NCBI GenBank assembly: GCA_910578325.1
Contig: CAJTQT010000001.1
Location: forward strand, 248,001-312,000
Length of the DNA stretch: 64,000 nucleotides
DNA from: an uncultured Christensenella sp.
GTDB taxonomy: Bacteria; Bacillota; Clostridia; Christensenellales; CAG-917
Reading direction: 5' to 3'
The position numbers and the translations under genes are program-made. Below the pieces are notes generated by a model. The model ran no database searches and had not been told where the DNA came from. It worked only from the letters and a program-made list of their open reading frames with translations. The first letter of the stretch is position 1. Each line of letters begins with the position of its first letter. Shown piece by piece: positions 44,049 through 53,485 of the stretch.

Positions 44049-45818
44049 ATGAGCAAAAAAACCAAAAGTGCGGAAGTTGCCGTAAGCGCAGTCCGCCCCG
44101 AGGACAGAGTTCCTCTCAAAGAAAAACTGTGCTACGGCGCGGGCGGTCTTATGGACGGCGGCGGCGTTGCGCTTATGTCCTGCGTTATGGCGGGATATAT
44201 GAACAAGTACGGCGGAATCGCGGTCGGTCTCGCTACGACTATTATGATGATAGCCAAACTCTGGGACGCGTTCACCGACCCGTTTATGGGCTTTATCAGC
44301 GACAATACCCGTGGCAAATGGGGAAGACGTAAGCCGTATATGATCTTCGGCGGAATCGGTCTTATGGTAGCGATATTGTTGCTATTTATGCCTGTTCGCG
44401 ACTGGGGAATGTCCGTCGGCGGCTTTATCCCGTACATAATAATAATGTACCTTTTGTGGAACACATTCTCTACGATAACGCAGGTTCCCTACACGTCTAT
44501 GGCGAGCGATATCACTCCGTCGTTTAAGGAACGCAACAACACCAACACCGTAAAACTCGTATTTACAGCGGCGGCATCGGGAATAGCGTACGTTATCCCG
44601 CTCGTCCTTCTGGAAGCACTCATAACCGATCAAGAGGTAGTTTTCGGATTTATTCCCAAAATCAACGGCGTTGAATTCTGGCTTATAATCGCAATAGTAT
44701 TCGGCGTGCTCTTCGGCGGCGGACTTATTCTTTGCGGCATATTTACAAAAGAGCGCATAAAGATCACGACCCCCAAAGAAAAATTTAATTTTAAACGTTT
44801 TGTAAAGAACTACGTAGAACCCTATAAAAACAAATCCTATCGTTGGCACATCTTAATGTATGCGACGGCGTTTATGTGTATGGATATGATATCCGCGCTC
44901 GCCGTTTATTATGCCACCGACGTTTGGCACGGAAAGTCGCTGTTCGGCGTGGAAATGTCATCTATGTTTATTATCGCGCCTCTAATGGTAGCGGCGGTCA
45001 TAGCGTTCCCGATAGTCCGCATTATGATGGACAAAAAGAGCAAGTCGTTTGCATTCCGTATGGGACTTCCCTTCTATATTCTGGGCGGAATTATGCTTGC
45101 TGTTATGGATCCCAGTTGGACGCCCCCCATTCTCGTGCCTATCGTAGCGTTCATTATGGGACTCGGCTTCGGCGGAGCGCAGATGATGCCTTGGATCATA
45201 TTCCCCGACACCCTCGACGTTGCCGAAATGGCTACGGGCGCGCGTCCCACGGGTACGTACAGCGGAATGATGACGCTTGCGCGTAAAATAGCGGGCGCTC
45301 TCGGCGTCGGTATGGTAGGCTGGTTTTTGGAAGCCGCGCATTTCATCACCGACCCCGACGCAACAGAGTATATCGTACAACCCGACTCTGCTCTGCTTGC
45401 AATAAAACTGGTGCTCGGCATTTCTATCACGGTGTTTATCTCCGTATCGCTGTTCGCTTCGTTCAGATATAAAGTCACAAGCAAGAAGTTAGAGCGCATG
45501 CGCTACTTCATAGAGGCGAGAAAGAGCGGAACTCCGCTCACCGAGGAAGAAGAGCAGGAACGCTCGACTATGGTTGCCGAACTCTACGGAAAAGTCAATC
45601 CCAAAGATATTATCGACCCGACTATGTACGATGAAAACGGAAATCTGAAAGTTTCCGCGGACGGAGAAACAAACCTCAACGACGACATTGCCCAGATGCA
45701 GAAAGTGGAAGCCGAAGGCGTAGACGCAGTGGCGGAAAGTATGGCAGTGGAAACCGAATCCGCCCTCGAAGCGGAAGTTGAGCCGGACGAGCAATCTGCC
45801 GACGAAACAGAGGAATAA
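44049..45818 (+). CDS. GPH-family (MFS) sugar:cation symporter
   Basis: 589 residues, about twelve membrane helices. Family features are KLCYGAGGLMDGGG in helix 1, TDPFMGFISDNTRGKWGRRKPYMI after helix 2 (the GPH signature loop), VPYTSMASDITP, and ARPTGTYSGMMTLARKIAGALGVG. The C-terminal 80 or so residues are an acidic cytosolic tail absent from typical members. Substrates in this family are glycosides, pentosides or hexuronides; the actual one is unknown. Start follows CAGGGAGAATTTT. The phosphoesterase begins 5 bp after the stop. Confidence 0.88.
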   Translation: MSKKTKSAEVAVSAVRPEDRVPLKEKLCYGAGGLMDGGGVALMSCVMAGYMNKYGGIAVGLATTIMMIAKLWDAFTDPFMGFISDNTRGKWGRRKPYMIFGGIGLMVAILLLFMPVRDWGMSVGGFIPYIIIMYLLWNTFSTITQVPYTSMASDITPSFKERNNTNTVKLVFTAAASGIAYVIPLVLLEALITDQEVVFGFIPKINGVEFWLIIAIVFGVLFGGGLILCGIFTKERIKITTPKEKFNFKRFVKNYVEPYKNKSYRWHILMYATAFMCMDMISALAVYYATDVWHGKSLFGVEMSSMFIIAPLMVAAVIAFPIVRIMMDKKSKSFAFRMGLPFYILGGIMLAVMDPSWTPPILVPIVAFIMGLGFGGAQMMPWIIFPDTLDVAEMATGARPTGTYSGMMTLARKIAGALGVGMVGWFLEAAHFITDPDATEYIVQPDSALLAIKLVLGISITVFISVSLFASFRYKVTSKKLERMRYFIEARKSGTPLTEEEEQERSTMVAELYGKVNPKDIIDPTMYDENGNLKVSADGETNLNDDIAQMQKVEAEGVDAVAESMAVETESALEAEVEPDEQSADETEE

Positions 45819-45823
45819 TCTCT

Positions 45824-46819
45824 ATGGGCGCGATATTTGACAGAACAAACGGTCAGACCGTCATCACAAAAGAAGCGGGAAAACCGTTCAGAATTCTGCA
45901 ACTGACAGACATCCATATCGGAGGAGGTCCGTTCAGCCGCAAAAAAGATAAACTTGCACTCGCCGCCGTCGAAAAAATCGTCGGCGCGGCGAATGCCGAC
46001 TTCGTTATAGTCACAGGCGACGTTTGCTATCCACTGTGGCCGTGGAGCGGCACGTTCAACAATATGCGGGGCAGCCGCAAGTTTGCCGACCTTATGAACA
46101 AACTCGGCGTGGAATGGACTCTCGTATACGGAAACCACGACACCGAAAGTTTTGCATTCTACAATAAGGAACGGCTTTCCGAATTCTATATGAGTCAGCC
46201 GAAGTGCCATTTCCAAAAAGGCGAATCAGGATTGACGGGTATGGGAAACTACTGCATAAAACTCAACAATCCCGACGGCACGCTTAACACCGCTCTGATG
46301 TTTCTTGATAGCAACGCATATCTCACAAAATCGTTTTTCAGCGGCTTCGACGTCATACACGACGACCAGATCGACTGGTACAAGCGCGCTATCGCCGAGA
46401 TGAGCGCAGACGGACAGACGGCGCGCTCGCTTGCATTTTTCCATATTCCCCCCAAAGAATTCAAAGAGGGCTGGGAAAAGTGCTACAACGGCAGTTCGGA
46501 AGCGACCTATCATCTGGGTTTCGTACAGGAAAAAGACAACTATTTCGGCTATCCTAAAACGAAAGAGGGCAAGTTCTTCGGAGAAATGGTGAAACTCGGC
46601 AGTTGTAATGGTATGTTTATGGGGCACGACCACCTCAACACCCTGTCGATAACATATCAGGGCATACGGCTTACATACGGAATGTCTATTGACTATCTGG
46701 CATACAAAGGCATAAAGAAAAAACACACCCAACGCGGAGGAACGGTAATCGAAATTTACGACGACGGCACGTTTGACATTAAATTGATTCCTTTGGACAG
46801 CATAGAAAAACAAAACTAA
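45824..46819 (+). CDS. Calcineurin-like metallophosphoesterase, cytosolic
   Basis: 331 residues with a complete two-metal site: LTDIHIGGG (DxH), VTGDVCYP (GD), YGNHDTES (GNHD), FFHIPPKE and GHDHLN (GHxH-like, GHDH). No signal peptide or membrane helix. It is clearly paralogous to the membrane-anchored protein at 56437-57948 (both share TGTFNN-type and LGVxWTxxxGNHDTE stretches). Position directly behind the sugar symporter suggests it acts on a phosphorylated or phosphodiester product of the imported compound; that is inference. Confidence 0.88.
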   Translation: MGAIFDRTNGQTVITKEAGKPFRILQLTDIHIGGGPFSRKKDKLALAAVEKIVGAANADFVIVTGDVCYPLWPWSGTFNNMRGSRKFADLMNKLGVEWTLVYGNHDTESFAFYNKERLSEFYMSQPKCHFQKGESGLTGMGNYCIKLNNPDGTLNTALMFLDSNAYLTKSFFSGFDVIHDDQIDWYKRAIAEMSADGQTARSLAFFHIPPKEFKEGWEKCYNGSSEATYHLGFVQEKDNYFGYPKTKEGKFFGEMVKLGSCNGMFMGHDHLNTLSITYQGIRLTYGMSIDYLAYKGIKKKHTQRGGTVIEIYDDGTFDIKLIPLDSIEKQN

Positions 46820-46846
46820 AATCAACGTCAAAAAGGAAGTATTCTT

Positions 46847-48556
46847 ATGAGCAAAAAATCAAAGATAATTATTATCTCCACAGTAGTCGGAGTGCTTGTG
46901 CTTGCCACAATTCTCACCCTCAGCCTATATTTCACAATAGGCGCGGAAAAGAAAATCAGCCTCGACTTCTCCGTTTCGCAGACGGAAAACGAACAGCAGA
47001 TTACCGTCTGCTGGAATACTGCCGTCAATCCTGACGAAATAACCATAACGGTCAGGAATTCCTACGGCAAAATCGTAAATTCCGTAACGATGTCAAACCC
47101 GTCCGCTCTCGCTAAGAAATCGGCTCAACTCGACGTACACTATGGCAGAATGTACGTCGAAGTTAATGCGAAACACAAAGCGATAAGTGCAAAAACGTCT
47201 AAAAACATTGATGTATTTGCCGACGAATACGTAATCGCGCCGCTAGTTGCGACTATGCCAGTCACGTATTTTTCGCTCAATCTCAAAGAATACACTAAGG
47301 ATTACACCGTCCCCACTTTCGTATGGCTTCAGCGCGGCGGCGCGTGGGACTACTCCAACCTCCACGACAACGTCTATCTCATTCCGTCGGGCGAGTATCG
47401 CGAGATGATAAACTACACCGATCCCTACGATATGTACGACAGAACGAGCGAGTGGATAAAGGAACTGTATGAAATAAATCCCGACTCCGTATTTCATCTT
47501 TATTACAACGATTATCATCCTTGGGGCTGGATGCAAGCGACGGTTGCAAACGGCATTCCCTCCGACAACTACGACCTGACCTTGCTTTCTGACGGAACAG
47601 GTTCGTATTACGCCTTCTCGTACTATCTTAACCGCGAGAATTCCGACGAAATCTTTGAGGATATGTGCTCGGATTATCACAAACTCAAAGAACAGATTTC
47701 CGCAAAGGGCTCTTACAAACAAAATGACAACAAACTTGCGATAAACACCGAACAACTTCGGCACTACGTATTCTGTATGCTCACCGAGGAAGACAACGTC
47801 CGCCTCGTGCTTGCAAGAGACTTTATCACCAACGATATGCCAAAGGACAACCCGATGCGCCCCGCGTTTATGGAACTTATCAAGAATGCGGATAATCCCG
47901 ACGGCATAATAGAGGTGCTCAGTATGTACGCCCTGCTCACAAATATGTCCGAGCAGGAAAAAACTGACCTAAAAAAACTCTATAAATTCAGCGACAATAT
48001 GTTTGAGGAAGCAGTGCAGAACGACAAGCAAATAATGGTCATTCTCGGCACGCGCACCGACAACGAGGTGGATTTTGACAACTATGTAAAAGCCACAATG
48101 GCATATTACGGCGACGGCTACGTCTATTATTATAAAGGACATCCCGGCACCGCCACGCAGATGGATCCCGACAAACAAGACCGTCTTGAATCGCTTAATC
48201 TTACGGATATCGACGCGACGATTTCGGCGGAGTTGATATTCTTCTTTAATCAACAGGCGTACGGCACAGGCTACGGAACGTCCACCTTCAACAGTCTCCT
48301 CGACGAACAGGTCTGCGGCGTATGGAACACACGGCTCTCTGGCGTAAACACCGAGTATAAGGATAAAGTTGACTACACCCTGTCTTCGCTCTCGGCAGAC
48401 GATCCCGTATACGGCTCGTTGGCGTCGGGGAAATGCTTCCTGTTCGACTTTGCGGACAAAACGCAATATTCCGCCGCAGTCTATTACGCCGAGACGGACG
48501 AAATAAAATATTTCAAACTGAACGGCGACAGGTTCGTAGAAGTAGAAAAGCAATAA
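46847..48556 (+). CDS. Membrane-anchored protein with glycosyltransferase-like C-terminal region
   Basis: 569 residues. A basic N-terminus and a single helix (about 8-33) predict most of the chain outside the membrane. Residues 45-120 look like an Ig/fibronectin-type beta domain (QQITVCWNTAVNPDEITITVRNSYGKIV). The rest is mixed alpha/beta with stretches resembling polysialyltransferase-type GT-B enzymes: LLSDGTGSYYAFSYYLN, MVILGTRTDNEV, YYKGHPGTATQ, IDATISAELIFFFNQQAYGTGYGTSTF. An extracytoplasmic location would be unusual for a nucleotide-sugar enzyme. Start follows AAAGGAAG. Third gene of the symporter operon. I would not name a function with confidence. Confidence 0.6.
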   Translation: MSKKSKIIIISTVVGVLVLATILTLSLYFTIGAEKKISLDFSVSQTENEQQITVCWNTAVNPDEITITVRNSYGKIVNSVTMSNPSALAKKSAQLDVHYGRMYVEVNAKHKAISAKTSKNIDVFADEYVIAPLVATMPVTYFSLNLKEYTKDYTVPTFVWLQRGGAWDYSNLHDNVYLIPSGEYREMINYTDPYDMYDRTSEWIKELYEINPDSVFHLYYNDYHPWGWMQATVANGIPSDNYDLTLLSDGTGSYYAFSYYLNRENSDEIFEDMCSDYHKLKEQISAKGSYKQNDNKLAINTEQLRHYVFCMLTEEDNVRLVLARDFITNDMPKDNPMRPAFMELIKNADNPDGIIEVLSMYALLTNMSEQEKTDLKKLYKFSDNMFEEAVQNDKQIMVILGTRTDNEVDFDNYVKATMAYYGDGYVYYYKGHPGTATQMDPDKQDRLESLNLTDIDATISAELIFFFNQQAYGTGYGTSTFNSLLDEQVCGVWNTRLSGVNTEYKDKVDYTLSSLSADDPVYGSLASGKCFLFDFADKTQYSAAVYYAETDEIKYFKLNGDRFVEVEKQ

Positions 48557-48575
48557 TCGCCGCATAAGGATTGAC

Positions 48576-48605
48576 AAAAGGGGCTTCGTTCGAAGCCCCT
48601 TTTTG
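48576..48605. terminator. Bidirectional intrinsic terminator
   Basis: AAAAGGGGCTTCG and CGAAGCCCCTTTTT pair almost without a loop beyond four bases. It lies between the symporter operon and the convergent proS gene. Confidence 0.9.
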
Positions 48606-48628
48606 ATGTGTTATATTTTAATATACAA

Positions 48629-50074
48629 TCAATAACTTTTTGCAAAGTATATGACCTTATCCGCAGGCTTGCCGCAGCAAACGCAGGTTTCCCCGACAGG
48701 AGTCTGGTCAAACGGCATAACGCGGGAGGTTGCGGACAATTCTGCTTTGATTTTATCTTCGCACTCGCGGCATCCGCACCACATAGTTTTTACAAAATGT
48801 CCGTTGTCAAGGCTCTCTTTCATATCGTCCATATTGCGGCAAACGTCTATGCGCGAATGCAGGAACTCGTGCGACTGACGGAACATATTTTCGTGAATCT
48901 CGTCAAGTAATGCGGGGATTGCTTCGCAGAGCGAGGAAATTTCGATAACCCGCTTTTCGTGCGTATCGCGGCGCACCGCCACAAACTGACCGTTTTCTAT
49001 ATCTCTCGGTCCTATCTCTATACGTACGGGCACGCCCTTCATCTCCCATTCGTTGAATTTCCATCCCGGAGACTGGTCTCTGTCGTCGAGTTCTACGCGT
49101 ACTCCCGCCGATTTGAGCGCGGCAGCAAGTTCCTGAGCCTTATCGAGCACCCCCTCTTTATGGAAAGCGATAGGCACAACTACAACCTGTACGGGAGCGA
49201 CTCTGGGCGGAAGTTTCAATCCGCGCTGGTCGCCGTGCGCCATAATGAGCGCGCCGATGAGTCTTGTGGACACTCCCCAACTCGTCTGATAAGGATTTTT
49301 CAGTTGTCCGTCCTTATCGAGGTATTTGATTTCAAAAGCGGAAGAGAAATTCTGTCCCAGATAGTGCGAGGTGCCCGCTTGCAGAGATTTGCCGTCGAGC
49401 ATCATCGCTTCCATAGAATAGGTGTTTACGGCGCCCGCGAATTTTTCTTTTTCGGTTTTCACTCCCGTAAGCACGTCTATTGCAAGCACGTTCTGCATAA
49501 ATTCGCGATAGACTTCGAGCATCTTTGCGGTTTCTTCCCTCGCCTCTTCCTCGGTGCGGTGCAACGTATGACCTTCCTGCCACAGAAATTCGCTCGTACG
49601 CAGGAACGGACGCGTCGTCTTTTCCCAACGCACAACATTTGCCCACTGGTTTATGAGAAGAGGCAAATCGCGGTAACTCTGCACCCATTTGGAATACATC
49701 GAACATATTATCGTCTCCGAAGTGGGGCGAACAACCAGTTTTTCTTCAAGCGGCGTATCGCCTATGTGAGTCACGAGCGCGACTTCGGGCGCGAATCCTT
49801 CGACGTGATCCGCCTCTTTTACGAGATAACTGTAAGGAATAAGCATCGGGAAATATGCGTTTTTGTGTCCCGTAGCCTTAAAACGTCTGTCGAGCTCGTC
49901 CTGAATGTGCTCCCAAATCTCGTATCCGTACGGGCGGATAACCATAGTTCCTTTAACGGGACCGTAGTCCACGAGTTGGGTTTTAAGAACGACGTCGGTA
50001 TACCACTGCGGAAAATCCGCCGTCATATCGGCTATTTCTTTGACAAACTGATTGTCTTTCATCTCTTTTGCCAT
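48629..50074 (-). CDS. proS: Prolyl-tRNA synthetase, archaeal/eukaryal-type short form
   Basis: Charges tRNA-Pro. 481 residues without the insertion editing domain of the long bacterial form. Core motifs are MVIRPYGYEIWEHIQDELDRRFK (motif 1 area), VVRPTSETIICSMYSKWVQSYRDLPLLINQWANVVRWE, RTSEFLWQEGHTLH, and HGDQRGLKLPPRVAPVQVVVVPI. The C-terminal domain holds the zinc-type cysteines in WCGCRECE and CVCCGKPADKVIYFAKSY, ending in the usual tyrosine. Start follows TAAGGAAAAGTT. Confidence 0.96.
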   Translation of the reverse strand: MAKEMKDNQFVKEIADMTADFPQWYTDVVLKTQLVDYGPVKGTMVIRPYGYEIWEHIQDELDRRFKATGHKNAYFPMLIPYSYLVKEADHVEGFAPEVALVTHIGDTPLEEKLVVRPTSETIICSMYSKWVQSYRDLPLLINQWANVVRWEKTTRPFLRTSEFLWQEGHTLHRTEEEAREETAKMLEVYREFMQNVLAIDVLTGVKTEKEKFAGAVNTYSMEAMMLDGKSLQAGTSHYLGQNFSSAFEIKYLDKDGQLKNPYQTSWGVSTRLIGALIMAHGDQRGLKLPPRVAPVQVVVVPIAFHKEGVLDKAQELAAALKSAGVRVELDDRDQSPGWKFNEWEMKGVPVRIEIGPRDIENGQFVAVRRDTHEKRVIEISSLCEAIPALLDEIHENMFRQSHEFLHSRIDVCRNMDDMKESLDNGHFVKTMWCGCRECEDKIKAELSATSRVMPFDQTPVGETCVCCGKPADKVIYFAKSY

Positions 50075-50191
50075 AACTTTTCCTTATACGCGCGTACGCG
50101 TTATATATTATATTCTGTTTTTGTATTATACACCATATAAACAATATTGTGCAACCGCTTTCGCTATTGCGTTATGCCTGCTTTACAATAT

Positions 50192-50213
50192 AAAGCCGCC
50201 GAACAATCGGCGG
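50192..50213 (-). terminator. Terminator after the acidic zinc-ribbon gene
   Basis: GCCGCCGA-TTGT-TCGGCGGC on the minus strand followed by TTTATATT. The stem is strong but the U-tract is imperfect. Confidence 0.6.
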
Positions 50214-50235
50214 CAAGTATACGGAAATATATCGG

Positions 50236-50703
50236 TCAGTCCTCAATTTCCTCGTCTTCTTCCTCTTCGTCTTCCTCGTCGAAATCATCAAGGAACGCTT
50301 CGTCGTCAAGTTCCTCAAAATCGTCGACGGGGGGTTCCTCTTCTTCATCGTCGAAACTTTCTTCCTCTTCGAGTTGCGAAAGAGAAACTTCGTTGTCTTC
50401 GCCGGGAGTTATCGGCTCCTCGTCGTCGATGAAATCTTTCCAGCCGTCGTCTTCGTCGGTCTTGTCGATTTCCTTCTCCGCGCGCTCTGCGCGGCAGGAT
50501 TGACATATATCTTCGTCGGCGTCAAGATAATTGACTTTGCAAATAGGACATATCCTTTCACCGAGTCCGATAATATCGTCGTCGTCTTCAAGCAAACTGA
50601 TTTTACTTGCTTTGCCCATCTCAGCCTTGCAAACTTCGCAAAGTTCTTCTTCGTCAACAATCCAGTTGAGTTCGCAACGCGGACACTTCTTATATTTTCC
50701 CAT
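50236..50703 (-). CDS. Acidic protein with two zinc ribbons
   Basis: 155 residues. N-terminal CPRC plus CEVC (residues 8-27 or so) and a second set CPIC plus CQSC (about 52-71) suggest two treble-clef or ribbon zinc sites. The C-terminal half is almost entirely Glu/Asp (FEELDDEAFLDDFDEE) and probably disordered. Such proteins may bind basic partners such as ribosomal or RNA-polymerase subunits, but the function is unknown. Start has AGAGGTTTGA. Confidence 0.7.
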   Translation of the reverse strand: MGKYKKCPRCELNWIVDEEELCEVCKAEMGKASKISLLEDDDDIIGLGERICPICKVNYLDADEDICQSCRAERAEKEIDKTDEDDGWKDFIDDEEPITPGEDNEVSLSQLEEEESFDDEEEEPPVDDFEELDDEAFLDDFDEEDEEEEDEEIED

Positions 50704-51009
50704 TCAAACCTCTTGGACAGGTATTTTATTTTTTCATATATTATATTGATAAGATGAAATTCTGTAAACTGATTTATACCTATTTCCGAAAAATTTTTTC
50801 GTCGGCGTTATTTAGTATCATCCGCAAAGAGTACAGTCAATATATAGTATTTTAAAAAATGCGTGAAAATAATAGTTGAAAAAATCGGGGACTTCTTATA
50901 AAATGCACTTGTAAATAGCAAAAAAGGCGCGTTTTTACTTCCTATTTGCTCAATATGACATAAGTTTGATTTATTAGACAAAAATCCGCAGATTGTGCGA
51001 TATTTTCCT

Positions 51010-51038
51010 CTGTCACTAAATCCCATATATGTTAAACT
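51010..51038 (+). promoter_or_regulatory. Possible spo0A promoter region
   Basis: CTGTCA (51010-51015), a 17-bp spacer and TAAACT (51033-51038), 22 bp before spo0A. A TTTGTCTAA match on the opposite strand (50974-50982) differs at one position from the Spo0A box TTTGTCGAA and might allow autoregulation. The rest of the 357-bp region from 50704 is A/T-rich with nothing else recognised. Confidence 0.4.
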
Positions 51039-51060
51039 ATTAATGAAATTCGGAGGAATT

Positions 51061-51810
51061 ATGAATAAAACAATTATTATTGCAGACGACAACCTAGCCC
51101 TTTGCGCAAGCCTGAAAGAATTTTTCGATTCTAAAGACGGTTTTGACGTTGTAGGCATCGCACCCAACGGCGTTAAAGCCATCGAATTGGCGGATTCCGC
51201 AAAACCCGACTTTTTGCTGCTCGACATTGTTATGCCCGAACTTGACGGTTTCGGAGTTCTCAGCGCTCTCGAAAGCAAAAAAACAGTTGTGATCATGATG
51301 TCGCAACTCGCCACTGACGGATTCGTTCAAAAAGCGATGCAGTACGGCGCAAGTTATTTTCTTGCAAAGCCTTTCGACTACAACCGTCTTTTAGGACTCC
51401 TCAACGAATTGGGTACCGCGACAATCTCCGCGCCCAAATCGGCCCCTACTTCCCGCCGCACACGTTCGCTCGACGAGAAGATCGCAAATCTTTTTATATC
51501 TGTGGGCATTCCCGCGCATATAAAAGGTTATCAGTTTTTGAGAGAGGCAATCAAAATGACAATCGATACGCCGGATATCATCAACTCTATCACAAAGAGA
51601 CTCTATCCCTGCATTGCCGAACGTTATCAGACCTCTCCGTCCAAAGTCGAACGAGCCATCCGTCACGCAATCGAAGTTGCGTGGAACAGAGGCAAAATCG
51701 AAAATATAAACAATATTTTCGGCATCAAAATCTATTCTCCCAACGAGAAACCCACCAACGGCGAATTTATCGCGCTTATTGCCGACAAACTTTTGCTTGA
51801 ATCCGCCTGA
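51061..51810 (+). CDS. spo0A: Stage 0 sporulation master regulator Spo0A
   Basis: Phosphorelay end-point that commits the cell to sporulation. 249 residues from the ATG after CGGAGGAATT. The receiver domain has IIIADDNLALC, the phosphorylated aspartate in LLLDIVMPELDG near residue 56, and AKPFDY. The DNA-binding domain (about 140-249) has the family signature ITKRLYPCIAERYQTSPSKVERAIRHAIEVAWNRG. The usual upstream neighbour spoIVB is missing here. Confidence 0.97.
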   Translation: MNKTIIIADDNLALCASLKEFFDSKDGFDVVGIAPNGVKAIELADSAKPDFLLLDIVMPELDGFGVLSALESKKTVVIMMSQLATDGFVQKAMQYGASYFLAKPFDYNRLLGLLNELGTATISAPKSAPTSRRTRSLDEKIANLFISVGIPAHIKGYQFLREAIKMTIDTPDIINSITKRLYPCIAERYQTSPSKVERAIRHAIEVAWNRGKIENINNIFGIKIYSPNEKPTNGEFIALIADKLLLESA

Positions 51811-51834
51811 TAAAGGCACCTTCCCTTTAATTGT

Positions 51835-51868
51835 CGAAGAAAGACGTCCACTCGGGCGTCTTTCTTCG
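51835..51868 (+). terminator. Intrinsic terminator after spo0A
   Basis: A perfect 12-bp stem CGAAGAAAGACG/CGTCTTTCTTCG with a 10-nt loop, 24 bp after the stop. The T-rich part is inside the right arm and a long U-tract is missing. Confidence 0.7.
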
Positions 51869-51996
51869 TTGTCGCGGTTTTCCGAAATCTAACGGCATAT
51901 TTTGTCAGAATCTTTAAAACGGCATCCCGATTTTAAAATGCATTTGACAACCGCCGCTTTATCACCTATAATGCATAGACACGCTCAGAGGACAAA

Positions 51997-53358
51997 ATGT
52001 CAGTACATCTTTCAGACCATTTCACATATAAAAAACTGTTCCGCGCAGTCGCACCGTCGATTCTTATGATGGTATTTACGTCGCTATACACCATAGTCGA
52101 CGGCGTTTTTGTGTCTAACCTCGTCGGCAAGACGCAATTCGCCGCGCTCAATCTTATCTGGCCCGTAATCTCCATAGTCAGCGCGATAGGCTTTATGTTC
52201 GGCGCGGGCGGCTCCGCGCTGGTTGCAAAAACCTTAGGAGAGGGCGACAGGGAAAGAGCGAACAAAATCTTCTCTATGATCGTTTTCTTTACGGTTATAA
52301 TCGGCGTTATTTTCTCCGTTATCGGCGCGGTTGTGGTAGAACCTGTGGCGATCGCCTTAGGCGCAACGCCCGAAATGTTGCCGTACTGCGTAATATACGG
52401 CAGGATACTGCTCGCAGGCGAAGTCGCTTTTATGTTGCAGTTTCTGTTCAATTCATTTTTCATCGTCGCCGAAAAATCCGCTTTGGGATTTGCCGTATCC
52501 ATCATCGCGGGGGTGACGAATATCGTATTCGACGCGATTTTTATCGCAGGTTTCAAGATGGGCATAGCAGGCGCGGCAGCCGCGACTCTCGCAGGTCAGA
52601 TTGTCGGCACCGTCATTCCCGTAGTTTACTTCTGCGTAAAAAATAAGAGTCTGCTGCGTCTTGTACCCGCAAAATTAGAACTGCGCCCTATCGTGCGCGC
52701 CTGCACCAACGGCTCTTCGGAATTTTTGGGAAACATCTCTATGTCTATCGTCAATATGCTGTACAATATTCAACTCCTAAAATATATAGGCGAAGACGGC
52801 GTAGTCGCATACGGCATAATGATTTATCTCGCATTTATTTTCTCTTCCGTCTTTATAGGTTATGCGATAGGCTCCGCCCCGCTTGTCGGTTATCACTACG
52901 GCGCGCAAAATCACGCCGAAATGAAAAATCTGCTCAAAAAAAGTCTTTTCCTGATGCTCGCATTCGGAGTGCTTATGACCGCTCTCGCGGAAGGACTTGC
53001 CCGTCCCCTCAGTATGATTTTCGTAAGTTACGACAAAGACCTCCTCGATATGACTACTTTCGGATTGCGGATTTACTCAGTATCTTTTATACTCGTGGGA
53101 ATAAACATTTTCGCGTCGTCTTTCTTCACCGCGCTCAACAACGGTCTTGTTTCGGGAATAATATCTATCGCGAGAACTTTGCTGTTCCAGATTTTTGCAA
53201 TTATGGTTATGCCGCTGATTTTCGGCGTAAACGGAATCTGGTCGGCAGTCATTGTTGCGGAAACCCTTTCCTTGATAGCAAGCACGGTATGCCTCGCGGT
53301 TTGCCGCAAAAAATATAAATACTGGATTAAGGTTGACAACTCGTCAACAAATTCCTGA
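51997..53358 (+). CDS. MATE-family efflux transporter
   Basis: 453 residues, about twelve membrane helices in two halves. Opening LFRAVAPSILMMVFTSLYTIVDGVFVSNLVG and GFMFGAGGSALVAKTLGEGDRERANKIF are typical of the MATE/DinF-NorM superfamily, as is YAIGSAPLVGYHYGAQNHAEMK in the second half. It exports drugs or metabolites in exchange for cations; the substrate is unknown. No strong ribosome-binding site other than CAGAGGAC. Confidence 0.9.
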   Translation: MSVHLSDHFTYKKLFRAVAPSILMMVFTSLYTIVDGVFVSNLVGKTQFAALNLIWPVISIVSAIGFMFGAGGSALVAKTLGEGDRERANKIFSMIVFFTVIIGVIFSVIGAVVVEPVAIALGATPEMLPYCVIYGRILLAGEVAFMLQFLFNSFFIVAEKSALGFAVSIIAGVTNIVFDAIFIAGFKMGIAGAAAATLAGQIVGTVIPVVYFCVKNKSLLRLVPAKLELRPIVRACTNGSSEFLGNISMSIVNMLYNIQLLKYIGEDGVVAYGIMIYLAFIFSSVFIGYAIGSAPLVGYHYGAQNHAEMKNLLKKSLFLMLAFGVLMTALAEGLARPLSMIFVSYDKDLLDMTTFGLRIYSVSFILVGINIFASSFFTALNNGLVSGIISIARTLLFQIFAIMVMPLIFGVNGIWSAVIVAETLSLIASTVCLAVCRKKYKYWIKVDNSSTNS

Positions 53359-53365
53359 AAAACAA

Positions 53366-53394
53366 TTGACAAATTTGTACGCGGGTGCTATTAT
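53366..53394 (+). promoter_or_regulatory. Promoter of the tRNA-Ala transcript
   Basis: A perfect TTGACA (53366-53371), a 17-bp spacer and TATTAT (53389-53394), 15 bp before the mature 5' end of tRNA-Ala. Confidence 0.8.
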
Positions 53395-53409
53395 CTTAAA
53401 GCATTCTAT

Positions 53410-53485
53410 GGGGGTGTAGCTCAGTTGGTAGAGCGCCTGATTTGCATTCAGGAGGTCCTCGGTTCGAATCCGTGCATCTCCACCA
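53410..53485 (+). tRNA. tRNA-Ala (anticodon UGC)
   Basis: 76 nt including encoded CCA. The cloverleaf folds: acceptor GGGGGTG/CATCTCC with the alanine identity pair G3-U70, D arm GCTC/GAGC, anticodon stem CCTGA/TCAGG with loop TTTGCAT, and T loop TTCGAAT. The T stem CTCGG/CCGTG has a U-U mismatch at positions 50-64. Just after the gene, ATGCACG plus TTTT can pair with CGTGCAT of the tRNA 3' half. Confidence 0.97.
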
